64,000 nucleotides of DNA from Kosakonia sp. BYX6. GTDB lineage: Bacteria; Pseudomonadota; Gammaproteobacteria; Enterobacterales; Enterobacteriaceae. The position numbers and the translations under genes are program-made. The first letter of the stretch is position 1; each line of letters opens with the position of its first letter. Positions 1-10,693 of this stretch are shown piece by piece. Location: positions 3,320,406 to 3,384,405 of the forward strand of contig NZ_CP151800.1 in NCBI RefSeq assembly GCF_038449125.1, in the 5' to 3' direction. The notes under the pieces were generated by a model. The model saw only the letters and a list, made by a program, of their open reading frames with translations, was not told where the DNA came from and made no database searches.

Positions 1-432
1 AGTTCGCGCACCATTAACCATCATGTGCTTTATACCGACCGGTTAATGTTGGTTTGCCGTAAAGGGCACCCTTGTCTGCATGAAGCGATTAATGCGGAAA
101 TTTTGCAGAAATATGAGCACACACTATTGATGCTGGAAGGGCAAAATTTGAGCGCCTTGCGTCAGCGGGTGCAGGACATCTTCCCGGAACGCCAGGTCAG
201 TTTTAGCAGTTACAATATGTTTACTATTGCAGCACTGATCGGCAACAGCGATTTACTGGGGCTGATGCCCATGCGTTTGTTCGAGTTATTCCGCCACTGT
301 TGGCCATTGGTGGAGATACCTTTCGCCGCCATCAGCAATGAACGCCTCGATATTTCCCTGTATTACAACAAGTTGAGCTTGCGTGATCCGGTTCTGGAAA
401 ATGTTATCGACGTTATCCGACGGGCTTTTTAA
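1..432 (+). CDS. ybeF: LysR-family regulator, C-terminal part (5' end outside window)
   Basis: The reading frame is open from the first base and ends with TAA at 430-432, so only the effector-binding half of the protein is seen and the DNA-binding helix-turn-helix lies upstream of the window. The fragment (DRLMLVCRKGHP, then an alternating strand/helix pattern) looks like the periplasmic-binding-like domain of LysR-type regulators. The symbol rests mainly on synteny: in E. coli the LysR gene ybeF sits directly beside lipA, as here. No effector can be inferred. It is followed by about 210 bp of intergenic DNA before lipA. Confidence 0.75.
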   Translation, partial: SSRTINHHVLYTDRLMLVCRKGHPCLHEAINAEILQKYEHTLLMLEGQNLSALRQRVQDIFPERQVSFSSYNMFTIAALIGNSDLLGLMPMRLFELFRHCWPLVEIPFAAISNERLDISLYYNKLSLRDPVLENVIDVIRRAF

Positions 433-541
433 GGCCCGCCCGCGCCTGGCAAATCGGCTAACCCTTTCTGGGCATCTGGCACAAAACAACAACTATTTTA
501 CAAATTGGCCGGTTGTCAGGCTGCTTTCTGTCCTCTATCAA

Positions 542-550
542 TGGTATACT
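542..550 (+). promoter_or_regulatory. Candidate extended -10 promoter for lipA
   Basis: TGG immediately followed by TATACT (545-550) forms an extended -10 element about 93 bp upstream of the lipA ATG. No good -35 hexamer stands 16-18 bp upstream, which is tolerable for an extended -10 promoter. Sequence inference only. Confidence 0.4.
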
Positions 551-642
551 GCGCGCACGTTAATTCAAAAATAGTTGATAAATACAACATTCCCTTGAAT
601 TGAAATGCTTACTTCGTTATCCGCAACTGGAACACGCACGCT

Positions 643-1608
643 ATGAGTAAACCCATTGTGATGGAACGCGGTGTCAAATATCGCGATGCCGATAAAATGG
701 CTCTTATCCCGGTCAAAAACGTGGCAACAGAGCGCGAAGCCCTGTTAAGAAAACCGGAATGGATGAAAATCAAACTCCCGGCCGACTCTTCCCGTATCCA
801 GGGTATTAAAGCAGCCATGCGCAAAAATGGGCTGCACTCTGTGTGTGAAGAAGCATCTTGCCCGAACCTTGCTGAGTGTTTCAACCACGGTACGGCGACC
901 TTTATGATCCTCGGTGCGATTTGTACGCGCCGCTGCCCATTCTGCGATGTGGCCCATGGTCGCCCTGTCGCACCGGATACGAACGAACCACAAAAACTGG
1001 CGCAGACCATTGCTGATATGGCGCTGCGTTATGTTGTTATCACCTCGGTCGACCGTGATGACCTACGTGATGGCGGTGCTCAGCATTTTGCTGACTGCAT
1101 CACCGCCATTCGCGAGAAGACCCCGTCGATTAAAATCGAAACGCTGGTTCCGGATTTCCGTGGTCGTATGGATCGCGCGCTGGAGATTCTAACCGCCACG
1201 CCGCCAGATGTGTTTAACCACAACCTGGAAAACGTACCGCGTGTTTATCGCCAGGTTCGCCCGGGCGCGGATTACAACTGGTCTTTGAAACTGCTGGAGC
1301 GTTTTAAAGAAACGCACCCGGATATCCCGACCAAATCTGGCTTGATGGTGGGTTTAGGCGAAACCAACGCAGAAATCATTGAAGTGATGCGCGATTTGCG
1401 CCGACACGGCGTGACCATGTTGACGCTGGGGCAGTATCTGCAACCGAGCCGCCATCATCTGCCAGTACAGCGTTATGTCAGCCCGGATGAGTTTGATGAG
1501 ATGAAAGAGGAAGCGCTGGCGATGGGCTTTACCCATGCAGCGTGCGGCCCGTTTGTTCGCTCTTCCTACCATGCAGATTTGCAGGCAAAAGGCCTTGAAG
1601 TGAAGTAA
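643..1608 (+). CDS. lipA: Lipoyl synthase
   Basis: Radical-SAM enzyme that inserts two sulfur atoms into protein-bound octanoyl groups to make lipoate for pyruvate and 2-oxoglutarate dehydrogenases and the glycine cleavage system. The 321-residue length equals that of E. coli LipA. The auxiliary [4Fe-4S] cluster ligands are at C68, C73 and C79 and the radical-SAM CxxxCxxC motif at C94, C98 and C101; the conserved RSSYHAD stretch is near the C-terminus (the Ser also ligates the auxiliary cluster in the family). Cytosolic. Single gene, closed by a strong hairpin terminator and convergent with tatE. Confidence 0.97.
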   Translation: MSKPIVMERGVKYRDADKMALIPVKNVATEREALLRKPEWMKIKLPADSSRIQGIKAAMRKNGLHSVCEEASCPNLAECFNHGTATFMILGAICTRRCPFCDVAHGRPVAPDTNEPQKLAQTIADMALRYVVITSVDRDDLRDGGAQHFADCITAIREKTPSIKIETLVPDFRGRMDRALEILTATPPDVFNHNLENVPRVYRQVRPGADYNWSLKLLERFKETHPDIPTKSGLMVGLGETNAEIIEVMRDLRRHGVTMLTLGQYLQPSRHHLPVQRYVSPDEFDEMKEEALAMGFTHAACGPFVRSSYHADLQAKGLEVK

Positions 1609-1631
1609 CACTTGCTTACACTCAAAACAAA

Positions 1632-1659
1632 AAAACCGGCTTAATAGCCGGTTTTTTTT
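1632..1659. terminator. Bidirectional terminator between lipA and tatE
   Basis: Inverted repeat AAAACCGGC / GCCGGTTTT with a 6-nt loop, followed by a T run on the plus strand and preceded by an A run (T run on the minus strand). It lies between two convergent genes, so it can serve both. Confidence 0.9.
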
Positions 1660-1675
1660 CGCCTGCGAGGCGTGA

Positions 1676-1873
1676 TTACTCTTTGTGAGAGAGTTTCTGT
1701 GCGGTGACTTCATCAGCGTCTTTTTTCGCTGCATCGTCGTCATTCATCGCTTTTTTGAAGCCTTTGATGGCTGCGCCCAAGTCGCCGCCCAGTGTACGCA
1801 GCTTCTTGGTTCCAAACAGCAGAACGACCAGCGCGGCCACGACCAGCAATTTAGTAATACTAATCTCACCCAT
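1676..1873 (-). CDS. tatE: Sec-independent translocase subunit TatE
   Basis: Small TatA-family component of the twin-arginine protein export system in the inner membrane. The 65-residue protein has the family layout: short periplasmic N-terminus (MGEISITK), one membrane helix (about 8-20, [13 protein letters not shown]), a TKKLR hinge, an amphipathic helix ([15 protein letters not shown]) and a short acidic/basic tail. Phe-Gly at the helix/hinge junction is conserved. It lies at the E. coli tatE position, separate from tatABC, and is monocistronic here. It can substitute for TatA in E. coli. Confidence 0.95.
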   Translation of the reverse strand: MGEISITKLLVVAALVVLLFGTKKLRTLGGDLGAAIKGFKKAMNDDDAAKKDADEVTAQKLSHKE

Positions 1874-2001
1874 AGATACCTTCTTTCATAAAACAGGCTG
1901 TATAGAGCACGTTGGATAACCCGACATCATTAACGGTCATTCAATGCGCGCACACAATAGCAACCTGTAACGAGATGAATCAAGTGTTGTTTAAAAAAAC
2001 A

Positions 2002-2790
2002 TCACAATAATTGTGGTCCAGCGAAGCGGCGATTACGTAAAACGGGCAGTTTTTCCCGCGTTTGCGCCACGCGCTCTGCTGTCACATCAGCAAAAATCAA
2101 TTGCGGCGCTTCTGCCGCAGCGGCAACCGTCACGCCTTGTGGATCGATAATCCGGCTCTGACCAATATTTTTATTGCCACACTCGCCGGAAGCAACAACA
2201 TAACACGTTGTATCCAACGCTCGCGCGGCGAGCAATGTTGACCAATGCATCTCCTTAAGCGGCCCGCGTACCCATGCAGCGGGCAACACCAGCAACTCAG
2301 CCCCTTGCAACGCCAACGCCAGTGCAAGCTCCGGGAAACGTAAATCGTAACAGGTCATCAAGCCAACCCGCATGCCGTCGACATCGATCAGCGGCGCGAT
2401 TTCGTGACCGGCATCCACCCGCGCGGATTCCTGCATGCTGAACGCATCATACAAATGCAGCTTGGCATACTGCGCGATGACCTCTCCGCCGCGCAATACG
2501 ACCAGCGTATTCACCGCTCTGCCTTCCGTCGAAGGAACATGGATGGTTAGCACGGTGGTCAGCGCGTTACGGCGACTCTCCTCACAAAGCAGGCTCAGGA
2601 AGCCGCCATCAAGCGCCTGAGCGGACTTCACAGACAGATGTGGGTCAGCGTCATCTCTTGCCAGTAACGCTTCTGGTAACACCAGCAGCGATGCGTGTTG
2701 ATGAGCAGCCTGCGCCATTAATGCCACGCAGGTGCGCGCATTGGTTTGCCAGTCTGGAGTTACCACAAATTGTCCGGCTGCTACGATCAT
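2002..2790 (-). CDS. ybeM: Nitrilase-family amidase (deaminated glutathione amidase type)
   Basis: Carbon-nitrogen hydrolase. Family members close to YbeM/Nit1 remove the amide from deaminated glutathione, a side product of transaminases. The catalytic triad is visible: Glu in LVLPEALL, Lys in YAKLH and Cys in MTCYDLRF (E40, K110, C147 from the chosen start). I start at the ATG ending at 2790 because GAGGAG sits just upstream; an ATG 24 nt earlier lacks such a site. The result, 262 residues, is the full family length. The gene is intact, whereas the E. coli K-12 copy is known to be broken. Divergent from crcB. Confidence 0.88.
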   Translation of the reverse strand: MIVAAGQFVVTPDWQTNARTCVALMAQAAHQHASLLVLPEALLARDDADPHLSVKSAQALDGGFLSLLCEESRRNALTTVLTIHVPSTEGRAVNTLVVLRGGEVIAQYAKLHLYDAFSMQESARVDAGHEIAPLIDVDGMRVGLMTCYDLRFPELALALALQGAELLVLPAAWVRGPLKEMHWSTLLAARALDTTCYVVASGECGNKNIGQSRIIDPQGVTVAAAAEAPQLIFADVTAERVAQTREKLPVLRNRRFAGPQLL

Positions 2791-2877
2791 CGCTATCTCC
2801 TCACGCTGTGCCATAGCCAGGACTTAGCCATGACGGTAAACTTATCACTCTAACAAATCAGATAGCAGGATTTCGCA

Positions 2878-3261
2878 GTGTTACAACTCCTTTTAGCGGT
2901 ATTTATTGGCGGGGGCACTGGCAGCGTGGCGCGCTGGATGCTCAGTATGAAGCTAAACCCGGCGCATCAGGCAATCCCGATGGGTACGCTGACCGCCAAC
3001 CTGGCAGGTGCGTTTATCATTGGGATGGGGCTGGCGTGGTTTAATCGGATGACGCATATCGATCCGGTGTGGAAAGTCCTGCTGACGACCGGTTTTTGCG
3101 GCGGACTGACAACGTTTTCCACCTTTTCGGCGGAAGTGGTGTTTCTGCTTCAGGAAGGCCGCGCTGGTTGGGCATTGCTCAATGTGGCCGTCAATTTGTT
3201 GGGCTCGTTCGCCATGACGGCACTGGCGTTCTGGCTATTTTCCGCTGCGAACGCAAATTGA
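2878..3261 (+). CDS. crcB: Fluoride ion channel CrcB/Fluc
   Basis: Small four-helix inner-membrane protein that forms dual-topology dimers and lets fluoride leave the cell. 127 residues, GTG start preceded by an AGGA. The N-terminal [10 protein letters not shown] motif and the central [13 protein letters not shown] motif (phenylalanines and Thr/Ser of the fluoride pore) are diagnostic. Monocistronic, ended by a hairpin at 3271-3294 and convergent with cspE, as in E. coli. No fluoride riboswitch fold was recognised in the short leader. Confidence 0.95.
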   Translation: MLQLLLAVFIGGGTGSVARWMLSMKLNPAHQAIPMGTLTANLAGAFIIGMGLAWFNRMTHIDPVWKVLLTTGFCGGLTTFSTFSAEVVFLLQEGRAGWALLNVAVNLLGSFAMTALAFWLFSAANAN

Positions 3262-3270
3262 AGGCAAAAA

Positions 3271-3294
3271 AAAACCCGCCTTTCGGCGGGTTTT
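3271..3294. terminator. Terminator between crcB and cspE
   Basis: AAAACCCGCC, loop TTTC, GGCGGGTTTT. An A run precedes and a T run follows, so it can act on both convergent transcripts. Confidence 0.9.
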
Positions 3295-3319
3295 GAGTTT
3301 CTTACTGAACGCAGCTGAA

Positions 3320-3529
3320 TTAGACAGGCATTACGTTAGCAGCAGATGGGCCTTTGGCACCGTTAGTGATTTCAAACTCAACGCGCTGGCCTTCAGCCAG
3401 GGTTTTGAAACCATTGCTCTGGATTGCAGAGAAGTGTACGAACACGTCTTTGCTGCCATCTTCCGGAGTAATGAAACCGAATCCTTTGGATTCATTAAAC
3501 CACTTAACGTTACCTTTAATCTTAGACAT
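3320..3529 (-). CDS. cspE: Cold-shock-like RNA chaperone CspE
   Basis: 69-residue OB-fold RNA/ssDNA chaperone and transcription antiterminator, constitutively made in E. coli. RNP1 (KGFGFI) and RNP2 (VFVHF) are intact. A longer reading frame exists, but [12 protein letters not shown] is the invariant family start. The last residues (ANVMPV) differ slightly from the E. coli ending. About 190 bp of non-coding DNA upstream (3530-3719) probably holds the promoter and a leader. Confidence 0.96.
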   Translation of the reverse strand: MSKIKGNVKWFNESKGFGFITPEDGSKDVFVHFSAIQSNGFKTLAEGQRVEFEITNGAKGPSAANVMPV

Positions 3530-3719
3530 CAAAATTACCTTTACATGAAAAAACGACACAAATGCTGTGTCGGGTATCAGTACATCAATTGTGGCGACTT
3601 TTGTCCAGTTGTTATTCGCTAAAAAGTGATAAATGTCGCGAACTTTTTTTCCAGTGCCGGTTTATTCCGCGTTTTGCCTGCTGATTAATAATTGCTCACT
3701 ATGTTTGGCCGCATTGGCA

Positions 3720-4283
3720 TCAGAACTGGAAACGCATCCAGGCAAAGTAAACGTTTCCGTTGTTGTAAGTGCCGGGAATGTAAGTCATTTGGAATGTCGC
3801 CGGGCCATAACCCACCGAGGCCAGCGGCAGCAGCACCGGAATCGGGATATACTTCCAGTTATCACGCGCGGTAGCCCCTGCGGTGTAACCCAACCCCAAA
3901 CGGAAATTATCATCTGCCAGCGGGCGCCATATCTTCTCCCAACCGTAACCGCCAATCGGCTCCCACTTGTTATAGGAGTCTTTGAACGCCATCAGGTAAA
4001 GACCGTGCCAGTTTCCTTTCTCATCCCAACGGTCTTGCCCAAAACCGGCTCCCCACGGCCGCTCGTTGTAACGATCGGTTTTGTCCTTGTCATAGGCAAA
4101 GCGCGCATGCCAGGTGATTGCAGGAACATAGAGCTCGTAGTGCTCTGGTTGCTGCCAGGTTTGTTTCACATTCTGTGCAAAATCGGAATACCAGGGCGTT
4201 TTTGCCGCATACGCGGAGAAAATCACCGAAAACTGACAGAATAAAAACACTAAAACAGATTTAAAGGTGTTATTTACAGACAC
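3720..4283 (-). CDS. pagP: Lipid A palmitoyltransferase PagP
   Basis: Outer-membrane beta-barrel enzyme that moves palmitate from a phospholipid to lipid A, strengthening the membrane against cationic peptides. 187 residues with a signal peptide ending near A26 (SAYA/AKTP), then the catalytic residues H59, D102 and S103 of the precursor (E. coli mature H33, D76, S77) and a C-terminal Phe typical of Bam-assembled barrels. PagP is PhoPQ-controlled in Salmonella and E. coli; I did not find a convincing PhoP box here. The gene follows cspE in the usual order. Confidence 0.95.
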   Translation of the reverse strand: MSVNNTFKSVLVFLFCQFSVIFSAYAAKTPWYSDFAQNVKQTWQQPEHYELYVPAITWHARFAYDKDKTDRYNERPWGAGFGQDRWDEKGNWHGLYLMAFKDSYNKWEPIGGYGWEKIWRPLADDNFRLGLGYTAGATARDNWKYIPIPVLLPLASVGYGPATFQMTYIPGTYNNGNVYFAWMRFQF

Positions 4284-4423
4284 TGCATTATTTCCATATT
4301 TCGAATCGACGCCTATTCTCCGACAGCATATCTGAATAGTTCCTTAACAAAACCAGATTAATTCTGAAAGCGACCAGGAATAATCGCATTTGTTACCGGC
4401 GTTACACCTGAGAATACAATGCG

Positions 4424-4447
4424 ATGCGCCTCGACATTGAGGCGCAT
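4424..4447. terminator. Hairpin downstream of the cus operon
   Basis: ATGCGCCTC / GAGGCGCAT with a 6-nt loop, directly after the cusA stop on the minus strand. There is no clear U-tract on either strand, so it may be a transcript-end stabiliser rather than a full intrinsic terminator. Confidence 0.5.
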
Positions 4448-4455
4448 AAAAGAAC

Positions 4456-7400
4456 TCAACGTTTACGATGTAGCAGCAAATAGAGCGCCGGAATGACTAA
4501 CATTGATAACAATGGCGCTGTCACCATACCGCCGATCATTGGCGCGGCAATGCGGCTCATCACTTCCGAACCGCTGCCCCCACCCCACATAATAGGCAAC
4601 AACCCGGCCATAATGGTCGCCACTGTCATCACTTTGGGGCGCACACGTAACACGGCCCCTTCATGTATTGCGCGCAGTAAGATCTTATTTCCCCCGTCCG
4701 GTTCCAGCGTGCGATATTTCTTAAAAGCATGATTAAGATAAAGCACCATAATAACGCCGAACTCCGCCGCCACACCGGCAAGGGCAATAAAACCGACCGC
4801 ACCGGCAACGGATAAATTATATCCCAGCAACCACAGTAACCAGACACCGCCAATTAGTGCGAACGGTAAGGTCCCCATTATTAACAGCGCGTCGGAAACC
4901 CGTTTGAAGGTCATAAACAGCAGCACGAAGATAATCATCAACGTGACCGGCAACACGATTTTCAGCTTCGCGGTCGCACGTTCAAGATATTCAAACTGCC
5001 CGGACCAGGACAAGCTGACGCCCTGCGGCAACTTCACCTGCTGCGCCACGCGTTGCTGCATCTCCTCTACCGCTGATTTCAAATCGCGGCCGCGCAAGTC
5101 GACATAAATCCAGTTCGACAGGCGCGCGTTTTCGCTTTTCAGCATCGGCGGCCCTTCGGTAACGACAATCTCCGCCAGGTCGCCTAACGCAATCTGACTG
5201 CCATTTTCCGTGATCACCGGCAATGCACGCAGTTCATCAACGTTATCGCGGAGATCGCGGGGGTAACGCACATTGATCGGAAAGCGCTCGCGCCCCTGCA
5301 ACACTTCACCGATGTTTTCGCCCCCCACCAGCGTAGAAACCAGCGATTGCAGCTCTTTCACCGACACGCCATAGCGCGCGGCCTGCTGGCGATTAATGTT
5401 GATATCAACATAGCGCCCGCCCGCCAGCCGCTCCGCCAGCGCAGAAGTAACGCCTGGCACCGTTTTCACCACTTGCTCAATTTGCTGCGCCACACGCTCA
5501 ATATCAGCAATGTTGTTGCCGTTCACCTTGATGCCAACCGGGCTTTTGATACCGGTTGCCAACATATCCAGACGGTTACGGATCGGCGGCACCCAGACAT
5601 TGGCGATTCCCGGCACATTGACGGTTTTATCCAGCTCATCCACCAGTTTTTCTGGCGTCATGCCGGGTCGCCACTGATCGCGCGGTTTGAAGCGAATGGT
5701 GGTTTCCAGCATGGTCAGAGGCGCCGGATCGGTAGCGCTTTCCGCCCTGCCCGCTTTGCCGAACACGCTTTCCACTTCCGGTACGCTTTTGATTAAGCGG
5801 TCCGTTTGCTGTAACAATCGCCCGGCTTCGCGGGCGGAAATCCCCGGCAATGTCGACGGCATATACAACAAATCGCCTTCATTGAGCGGCGGCATAAATT
5901 CGCTACCGAGGCGGCTCAGCGGCCACAAGGTCGCCACGAGTAACAGCAGCGCGATTGCCAGCGTCGCTTTCGGCCAGGCCAGCACTTTATCCAGTAACGG
6001 CTCATAAATGCGGATCAAGAAGCGGTTGATCGGGTTGGCTTTTTCATCCGGGATTTTGCCGCGAATAAATAGCCCCATCAGTACCGGCACCAGCGTGATG
6101 CCAAGCCCGGCGGCTACCGCCATCGCCCAGCTTTTAGTGAATGCCAGCGGGGAGAACATGCGCCCTTCCTGCGCTTCCAGCGAAAAGACCGGAATAAACG
6201 ACAGCGTAATGATAAGCAAACTGCAAAATAGTGCGGGCCCGACTTCCACCGCCGCTTGCTCCGAAAAGCGCCAGTAATCGGCGTGAGTTGGCTGGCGGTC
6301 AGGGTTATCATGCCGCCACTGCTCCATCACTTTGTGCATGTTCTCGATCATCACAATCGCCGCATCGACCATCGCGCCAATGGCAATCGCGATGCCGCCG
6401 AGCGACATAATATTGGCGTTGATGCCCTGATAATGCATGACGATAAACGCGCCCAAAATCCCCAGCGGCAGCGAGACAATTGCCACCAGCGCCGAGCGAA
6501 AGTGGAACAAAAACAGCGAGCAAACCAGCGCGACAACAATAAATTCTTCAATCAATTTATGGGTGAGCGTCTCGACAGCGCTTTCGATCAGCGTGGAGCG
6601 ATCGTATACCGGCACAATCTCCACTCCGGCGGGCAGCGTTTTTTGGATCTCGCCAAGCTTCGCTTTCACGGCATGGATCGTCTCCAGCGCGTTTTTCCCG
6701 TAGCGCATCACAATAATGCCGCCAGCGACTTCGCCTTCGCCGTTATATTCCGCCACACCGCGGCGCAACTCCGGACCAAGACGCACGGTGGCCACATCGG
6801 AAAGCATCACCGGCACGCCTTCGCGGCTGGCAATCACAATCTGGCGAAAATCCGCCAGTTGCCGCAAATAGCCGGTAGTGCGTACCATAAACTCAGCTTC
6901 ACCCATTTCCAGCAGCGCACCGCCGCTCTCCTGGTTCGCCGCCTGTACCGCATTGATAATCTGATCGTGGGTGATATTCAGCGCCCGCATTTTTGCGGGA
7001 TCCGGCACAATCTGGTACTGGCGTACCATCCCGCCGACGCTAGCAACTTCCGCCACGTTCGGCACCGTTTTCAGCTCAAACTTCAGCGTCCAGTCCTGTA
7101 ACGCCCGCAGATCCGCGAGGTTATGTTTGCCGCTGCGATCCACCAGCGCATATTCGTAGACCCAACCAACGCCCGTGGCATCCGGCCCCAACCCAACATT
7201 TACCCCGGCAGGCAGCGAAGATTGGATCTGGCTTAAGTTTTCCAGCACCCGCGAACGCGCCCAGTAAAGATCCGTATCATCTTCAAACAGCACGTAAACA
7301 TAGGCATCGCCGAACATCGAATAGCCGCGCACGGTTTTTGCACCCGGCACCGAGAGCATGGCGGTGGTGAGCGGATAGGTCACCTGATCTTCAATAATTT

Positions 7401-7575
7401 GCGGTGCTTTGCCCGGATAGCTGGCGCGAATAATCACCTGCACATCCGAGAGATCTGGCAACGCATCCAGCGGCGCGCGCTGCACCGACCAAATGCCCCA
7501 GCCGGTCAGGATCAGCGCCGCCATCAGGATCAACAAGCGGTTGCGTAAAGAGGCACGAATGATGGCAGCAATCAT
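4456..7575 (-). CDS. cusA: Cu(I)/Ag(I) efflux RND pump CusA
   Basis: Inner-membrane proton-driven resistance-nodulation-division pump, 1039 residues, of the heavy-metal (HME) class. The three methionines that bind Cu(I)/Ag(I) in E. coli CusA (M573, M623, M672) are all present, in the contexts LLYM (M572), PLTM (M622) and RLDM (M671), which argues for monovalent copper/silver rather than zinc or cobalt. The transmembrane Asp of the proton relay is in [12 protein letters not shown] (D404). The start overlaps the cusB stop by ATGA. It forms a tripartite complex with the MFP and the outer-membrane factor encoded just upstream. Confidence 0.95.
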   Translation of the reverse strand: MIAAIIRASLRNRLLILMAALILTGWGIWSVQRAPLDALPDLSDVQVIIRASYPGKAPQIIEDQVTYPLTTAMLSVPGAKTVRGYSMFGDAYVYVLFEDDTDLYWARSRVLENLSQIQSSLPAGVNVGLGPDATGVGWVYEYALVDRSGKHNLADLRALQDWTLKFELKTVPNVAEVASVGGMVRQYQIVPDPAKMRALNITHDQIINAVQAANQESGGALLEMGEAEFMVRTTGYLRQLADFRQIVIASREGVPVMLSDVATVRLGPELRRGVAEYNGEGEVAGGIIVMRYGKNALETIHAVKAKLGEIQKTLPAGVEIVPVYDRSTLIESAVETLTHKLIEEFIVVALVCSLFLFHFRSALVAIVSLPLGILGAFIVMHYQGINANIMSLGGIAIAIGAMVDAAIVMIENMHKVMEQWRHDNPDRQPTHADYWRFSEQAAVEVGPALFCSLLIITLSFIPVFSLEAQEGRMFSPLAFTKSWAMAVAAGLGITLVPVLMGLFIRGKIPDEKANPINRFLIRIYEPLLDKVLAWPKATLAIALLLLVATLWPLSRLGSEFMPPLNEGDLLYMPSTLPGISAREAGRLLQQTDRLIKSVPEVESVFGKAGRAESATDPAPLTMLETTIRFKPRDQWRPGMTPEKLVDELDKTVNVPGIANVWVPPIRNRLDMLATGIKSPVGIKVNGNNIADIERVAQQIEQVVKTVPGVTSALAERLAGGRYVDININRQQAARYGVSVKELQSLVSTLVGGENIGEVLQGRERFPINVRYPRDLRDNVDELRALPVITENGSQIALGDLAEIVVTEGPPMLKSENARLSNWIYVDLRGRDLKSAVEEMQQRVAQQVKLPQGVSLSWSGQFEYLERATAKLKIVLPVTLMIIFVLLFMTFKRVSDALLIMGTLPFALIGGVWLLWLLGYNLSVAGAVGFIALAGVAAEFGVIMVLYLNHAFKKYRTLEPDGGNKILLRAIHEGAVLRVRPKVMTVATIMAGLLPIMWGGGSGSEVMSRIAAPMIGGMVTAPLLSMLVIPALYLLLHRKR

Positions 7576-9026
7576 TTCATCGCCTCCTGCATCGGCATCA
7601 GATGGGTGATCACCGCGCCGTCTTCGTCATCAAGCGTGAAACTGAACATCACTTTATCGCCCGTTTTGATGGCAGGATCGGGTTGTTTAAGGACGAAATC
7701 CATCGTCATTGCGCCCCAGTTCAACGCGGGGATCGGTTGGTGAGAGAGCGTGATACTACCGTCATCAATGGCTTTCACCACGCCGGTGGATGCATACTCC
7801 TGCACCTTTTTCGCCACAGGCTGTTGTGCCTGTTGTTGCGGCAATGCACTGCGCAGGCTGGCTTCGGAATCGATCAGGAACTGGCCGGAAGTCACTACGG
7901 CATCCCCTTCTTTCACTCCCGACAGCACTTCAGTCCAGCCCTGCGCGTTACGCCCGGTGGTCACATTCACCGCCTGGAAATGCCCGTCGCCGATTGCCAG
8001 CAAGACACGGCTGGCAGCACCGGTTTCTATCAATGCCTCTTCCGGGATAGCCAGCACCGCCGGTTGCTGCGCCGCTTCGGGCTGGCTAACGGTGAGAAAC
8101 ATGCCAGGTTTCAGTTTTTGCTGCGGGTTTTCCAGCACAATGCGCGCTTTCAGCGTGCGGGTCGTGGTTTCCAGTTGCGGCAATAATTCGCTAACGCGGC
8201 CGTGGAATTTCTCACCCGGCCAGCTGGCAGAGGTCGCCACAATCTCACTGCCCGCCGCCAGCGACTGCGCCTGGCTTTGCGGGTAATCCACCACCAGCCA
8301 GACGGGGTCGAGGTTTGCCAGTTCAAACAGGGTTTGCGTGGCGACGACTTGTGCGCCTTCACGGGCGTCCAGTTTGACCACATACCCCGCGTGATCGGCG
8401 CGGAGTGTCAGGCGTGTTTGCGGTTTCCCGCTGCGCTCCACCGAGCGGATAACCGCTTCCGGCATAAACTGCAACGCCAGCCGTTCACGGGCAGCGCGGG
8501 TCAGTTCGCCATCACCTAACTGGCGCACCGCCAGATACTCCTGCTGCGCGGTGGTCCACTGCGGGATCCACAACTGCGCCAGCGCTTCGCCCTTTTTTAC
8601 CCACTGCTGAGGCGCGCGAACAAACAGTTTTTCCACCACGCCAGCGGCTGGCGACGGCACGCTCTGGATACTGCGTTCATCGGTGGTCACCGTGGCGAAG
8701 GCGGAAAACGCACTGGCGAGCGGCCGTTTTTCCACGCGGGCGGTCGTCATGCCAAGGTTTTGTTGCTGCTGAGCACTGACGCTGACGCCGCCACTGGCGG
8801 GAGCGTCGTCGGCATATTTGGCGACCAACGGCATATCCATAAACGGTGATTTACCGGGTTTATCGAAACGCTGATCCGGCACCATCGGATCGTACCAGTA
8901 CAACACTTTGCGCTGCTGTGCCGGTTCGTCCGATGCGGCGGGAGTGGTGTGTTGTCGCCCGGCGAGATAGCCCGCACCCGCTGCCACGCAGGCAGTAATC
9001 AGTACCGCTAATACGGTTTTATTCAT
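7572..9026 (-). CDS. cusB: Cu/Ag efflux periplasmic adaptor CusB with a fused CusF-like domain
   Basis: Membrane-fusion protein linking CusA to the outer-membrane channel. From [10 protein letters not shown] it is 484 residues, longer than E. coli CusB because of an additional C-terminal domain. The N-terminal metal site is conserved (YWYDPM... GKSPFMDM; M48, M63, M65). The barrel-sandwich and beta-barrel domains follow, and the last 70 or so residues form a CusF-like OB domain with His, Trp, Met, Met in [15 protein letters not shown]. The start overlaps the upstream gene's stop. N-terminal anchor: hydrophobic residues 5-22. Adaptor plus fused metallochaperone occurs in SilB/CusB relatives. 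Confidence 0.93.
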   Translation of the reverse strand: MNKTVLAVLITACVAAGAGYLAGRQHTTPAASDEPAQQRKVLYWYDPMVPDQRFDKPGKSPFMDMPLVAKYADDAPASGGVSVSAQQQQNLGMTTARVEKRPLASAFSAFATVTTDERSIQSVPSPAAGVVEKLFVRAPQQWVKKGEALAQLWIPQWTTAQQEYLAVRQLGDGELTRAARERLALQFMPEAVIRSVERSGKPQTRLTLRADHAGYVVKLDAREGAQVVATQTLFELANLDPVWLVVDYPQSQAQSLAAGSEIVATSASWPGEKFHGRVSELLPQLETTTRTLKARIVLENPQQKLKPGMFLTVSQPEAAQQPAVLAIPEEALIETGAASRVLLAIGDGHFQAVNVTTGRNAQGWTEVLSGVKEGDAVVTSGQFLIDSEASLRSALPQQQAQQPVAKKVQEYASTGVVKAIDDGSITLSHQPIPALNWGAMTMDFVLKQPDPAIKTGDKVMFSFTLDDEDGAVITHLMPMQEAMK

Positions 9027-10279
9027 CACATCAACTCCTGCGGGATCAGCCAACGAATGGCGGCCCATTTCTGCGCCATCTCTTTTTCGGCCTGATTAAC
9101 GGCCAACTCACTGTCGAGCACATCACGGCGCGCCTCCAGCAGCATCGACAGATCCGACTGACCGGACCGATACTGCGCCGCCAGCAATGTGGCGCGGCTG
9201 CGCACGAGCGGCAGCACTTCATCACGCTGGCGCAGCCACAAGGTTTGCGCGGCGTTGTATTCAGCAATCAGAGAACGTAACTGTGCGAGGTGATCGCGCT
9301 CAGCGAGTGCCAGCTGGTCGTTGGCTTGCATCGTGCGGGACACATCAGCAGCGTGATCTTTATCCTGGCGGCGAGACTGGAACAGCGGCAGGTCGACCGT
9401 CACCATCACGCCGGCCATATCTTCATAGCCTTCCGCGCGACGCCCATACCACACTTCCACTTCCACATCCGGAATGGCGGCAATCGCCGATTCTGCCGAA
9501 CGCGCTTTAGCACTGTTGGCAACGCTGGCAGCGGCAACAATATCCGGGTGCTGAACGATGCCCTGCTCAAGCGTTTTTTCATCGGCGGGCAGGCGCTGGT
9601 AGCGAGGAAGTTCGCCGGAAATAGTGGTCACGGTTTGCCCGGTAAGCTGCATCAGGCGAGTTTGCGCCAGTTGCACATCCCGCTCGGCGAGGGTCACTTT
9701 ATCGCGCATCGTGCTCAGACCAACCCGGAAAGCCAGCACACTGTCTGGCGCCGCATTGCCCGCGCCAACGCTGGCGCGTTGCGCGCCCTGCTGACGTTCT
9801 GTTTCCGCCAGCAGTTTACGGGCAGTTTGTAAGGCCTGTTGGGAAAGCGCCAGATCGAGCCACGCCTGCGCCGCATCGCGCTGTAACGAGGCGCGTACCA
9901 CGGTGGATTTGGCGTTTACGCTCTGTGCTTCGGCAAGCAAGGTGTCGGCTTTGCGGTCACGTTTTTCGGCGCTCACATATTGCTGCATGATGCCCACTCG
10001 CTGCATGGTCATGCCTTCGCGAGTGAAACGGTGATCGTTGCTGCCCTGTACCGGCAGGTTTTCAATGCCGAATTTCAGCTTTGGATCCGGTAACTGGCGC
10101 GCGGAATCCGCCATAGCATCCAGCGCTTGCGCTTCATTACGGTTGGCCGAGAGCTCGGCGGAATAGTGCTCAGCGGCGGCAAGGGTTTGCGTCAGCGTCA
10201 GTGACTCCGCCTGCACGGCGGAGCACATCAATCCGAGCAATACCCCGCCGAGCCGCAGGCTCAGCGTGTATCGTTTCAT
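9026..10279 (-). CDS. TolC-family outer-membrane factor of the Cus system
   Basis: 417-residue outer-membrane efflux protein with a cleavable signal peptide (about 24 residues, SAVQA/ES) and the repeated long helical hairpins of the OEP family. There is no proper lipobox, whereas E. coli CusC is a lipoprotein; length and sequence (e.g. LPDPKLKFGIENLPV) are closer to CzcC-type channels of heavy-metal pumps. It fills the CusC slot between cusF and cusB, so it very probably docks on this CusBA. Its final codons overlap the cusB start. I leave the symbol blank because it is not an orthologue of E. coli CusC. Confidence 0.85.
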   Translation of the reverse strand: MKRYTLSLRLGGVLLGLMCSAVQAESLTLTQTLAAAEHYSAELSANRNEAQALDAMADSARQLPDPKLKFGIENLPVQGSNDHRFTREGMTMQRVGIMQQYVSAEKRDRKADTLLAEAQSVNAKSTVVRASLQRDAAQAWLDLALSQQALQTARKLLAETERQQGAQRASVGAGNAAPDSVLAFRVGLSTMRDKVTLAERDVQLAQTRLMQLTGQTVTTISGELPRYQRLPADEKTLEQGIVQHPDIVAAASVANSAKARSAESAIAAIPDVEVEVWYGRRAEGYEDMAGVMVTVDLPLFQSRRQDKDHAADVSRTMQANDQLALAERDHLAQLRSLIAEYNAAQTLWLRQRDEVLPLVRSRATLLAAQYRSGQSDLSMLLEARRDVLDSELAVNQAEKEMAQKWAAIRWLIPQELM

Positions 10280-10291
10280 TGTCGCCCCCGA

Positions 10292-10639
10292 TTACTGCTG
10301 CGGCGTCAATGAGACGAGGGTGTAACCGTTCTCGCTTTGCGCAAACGAGAAGCTGACTTTATCGCCCAATTTCACGGTTGGCAGCGTGTTACCCGGCGCT
10401 AATGTGAACTGCATGGTCATCGGCGGCCAGTTCAACGCGGGAATCGCGCTATGCGCAATGGAAAGGGAATCCGGAGAGATTTTTTTGATAGTGCCCTGGC
10501 TTTGATAAACCTGGGTCTGCATAGCCGCATGTTGCGACATATCGTGCATGCCGTGCATCGCATGCATATCTTGTGCGTGAGCAGCGGAGAACGAGAACAT
10601 CAGCACGCCAGACAGCATGCAAAGAAGATAAGAACGCAT
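10292..10639 (-). CDS. cusF: Periplasmic copper/silver chaperone CusF
   Basis: Small periplasmic protein that hands Cu(I)/Ag(I) to CusB. From the ATG at 10639 (AGGAG 8 nt upstream) it has 115 residues; an earlier in-frame ATG at 10660 lacks a ribosome site. Signal peptide ends near SAAHA. The linker is unusually Met/His-rich (QDMHAMHGMHDMSQHAAM) and could bind extra metal. The OB-fold carries the CusF metal site in AHSAIPALNWPPMTM (His, Trp cation-pi, two Met). Second gene of the operon. Confidence 0.93.
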   Translation of the reverse strand: MRSYLLCMLSGVLMFSFSAAHAQDMHAMHGMHDMSQHAAMQTQVYQSQGTIKKISPDSLSIAHSAIPALNWPPMTMQFTLAPGNTLPTVKLGDKVSFSFAQSENGYTLVSLTPQQ

Positions 10640-10693
10640 AATAAGACTCCTGTTAATCATTAATTAAATAAAATTCAATGGATTAACAGTTAT

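Noticed and set aside
4284-4423. Possible PhoP box upstream of pagP
   Set aside because: TGTTAAGGAACTATTCA has the right half-site spacing but only one half resembles the PhoP repeat; not reported as a site.
6256-7101. 281-codon plus-strand frame opposite cusA
   Set aside because: Antisense shadow; extreme His/Asn/Arg content.
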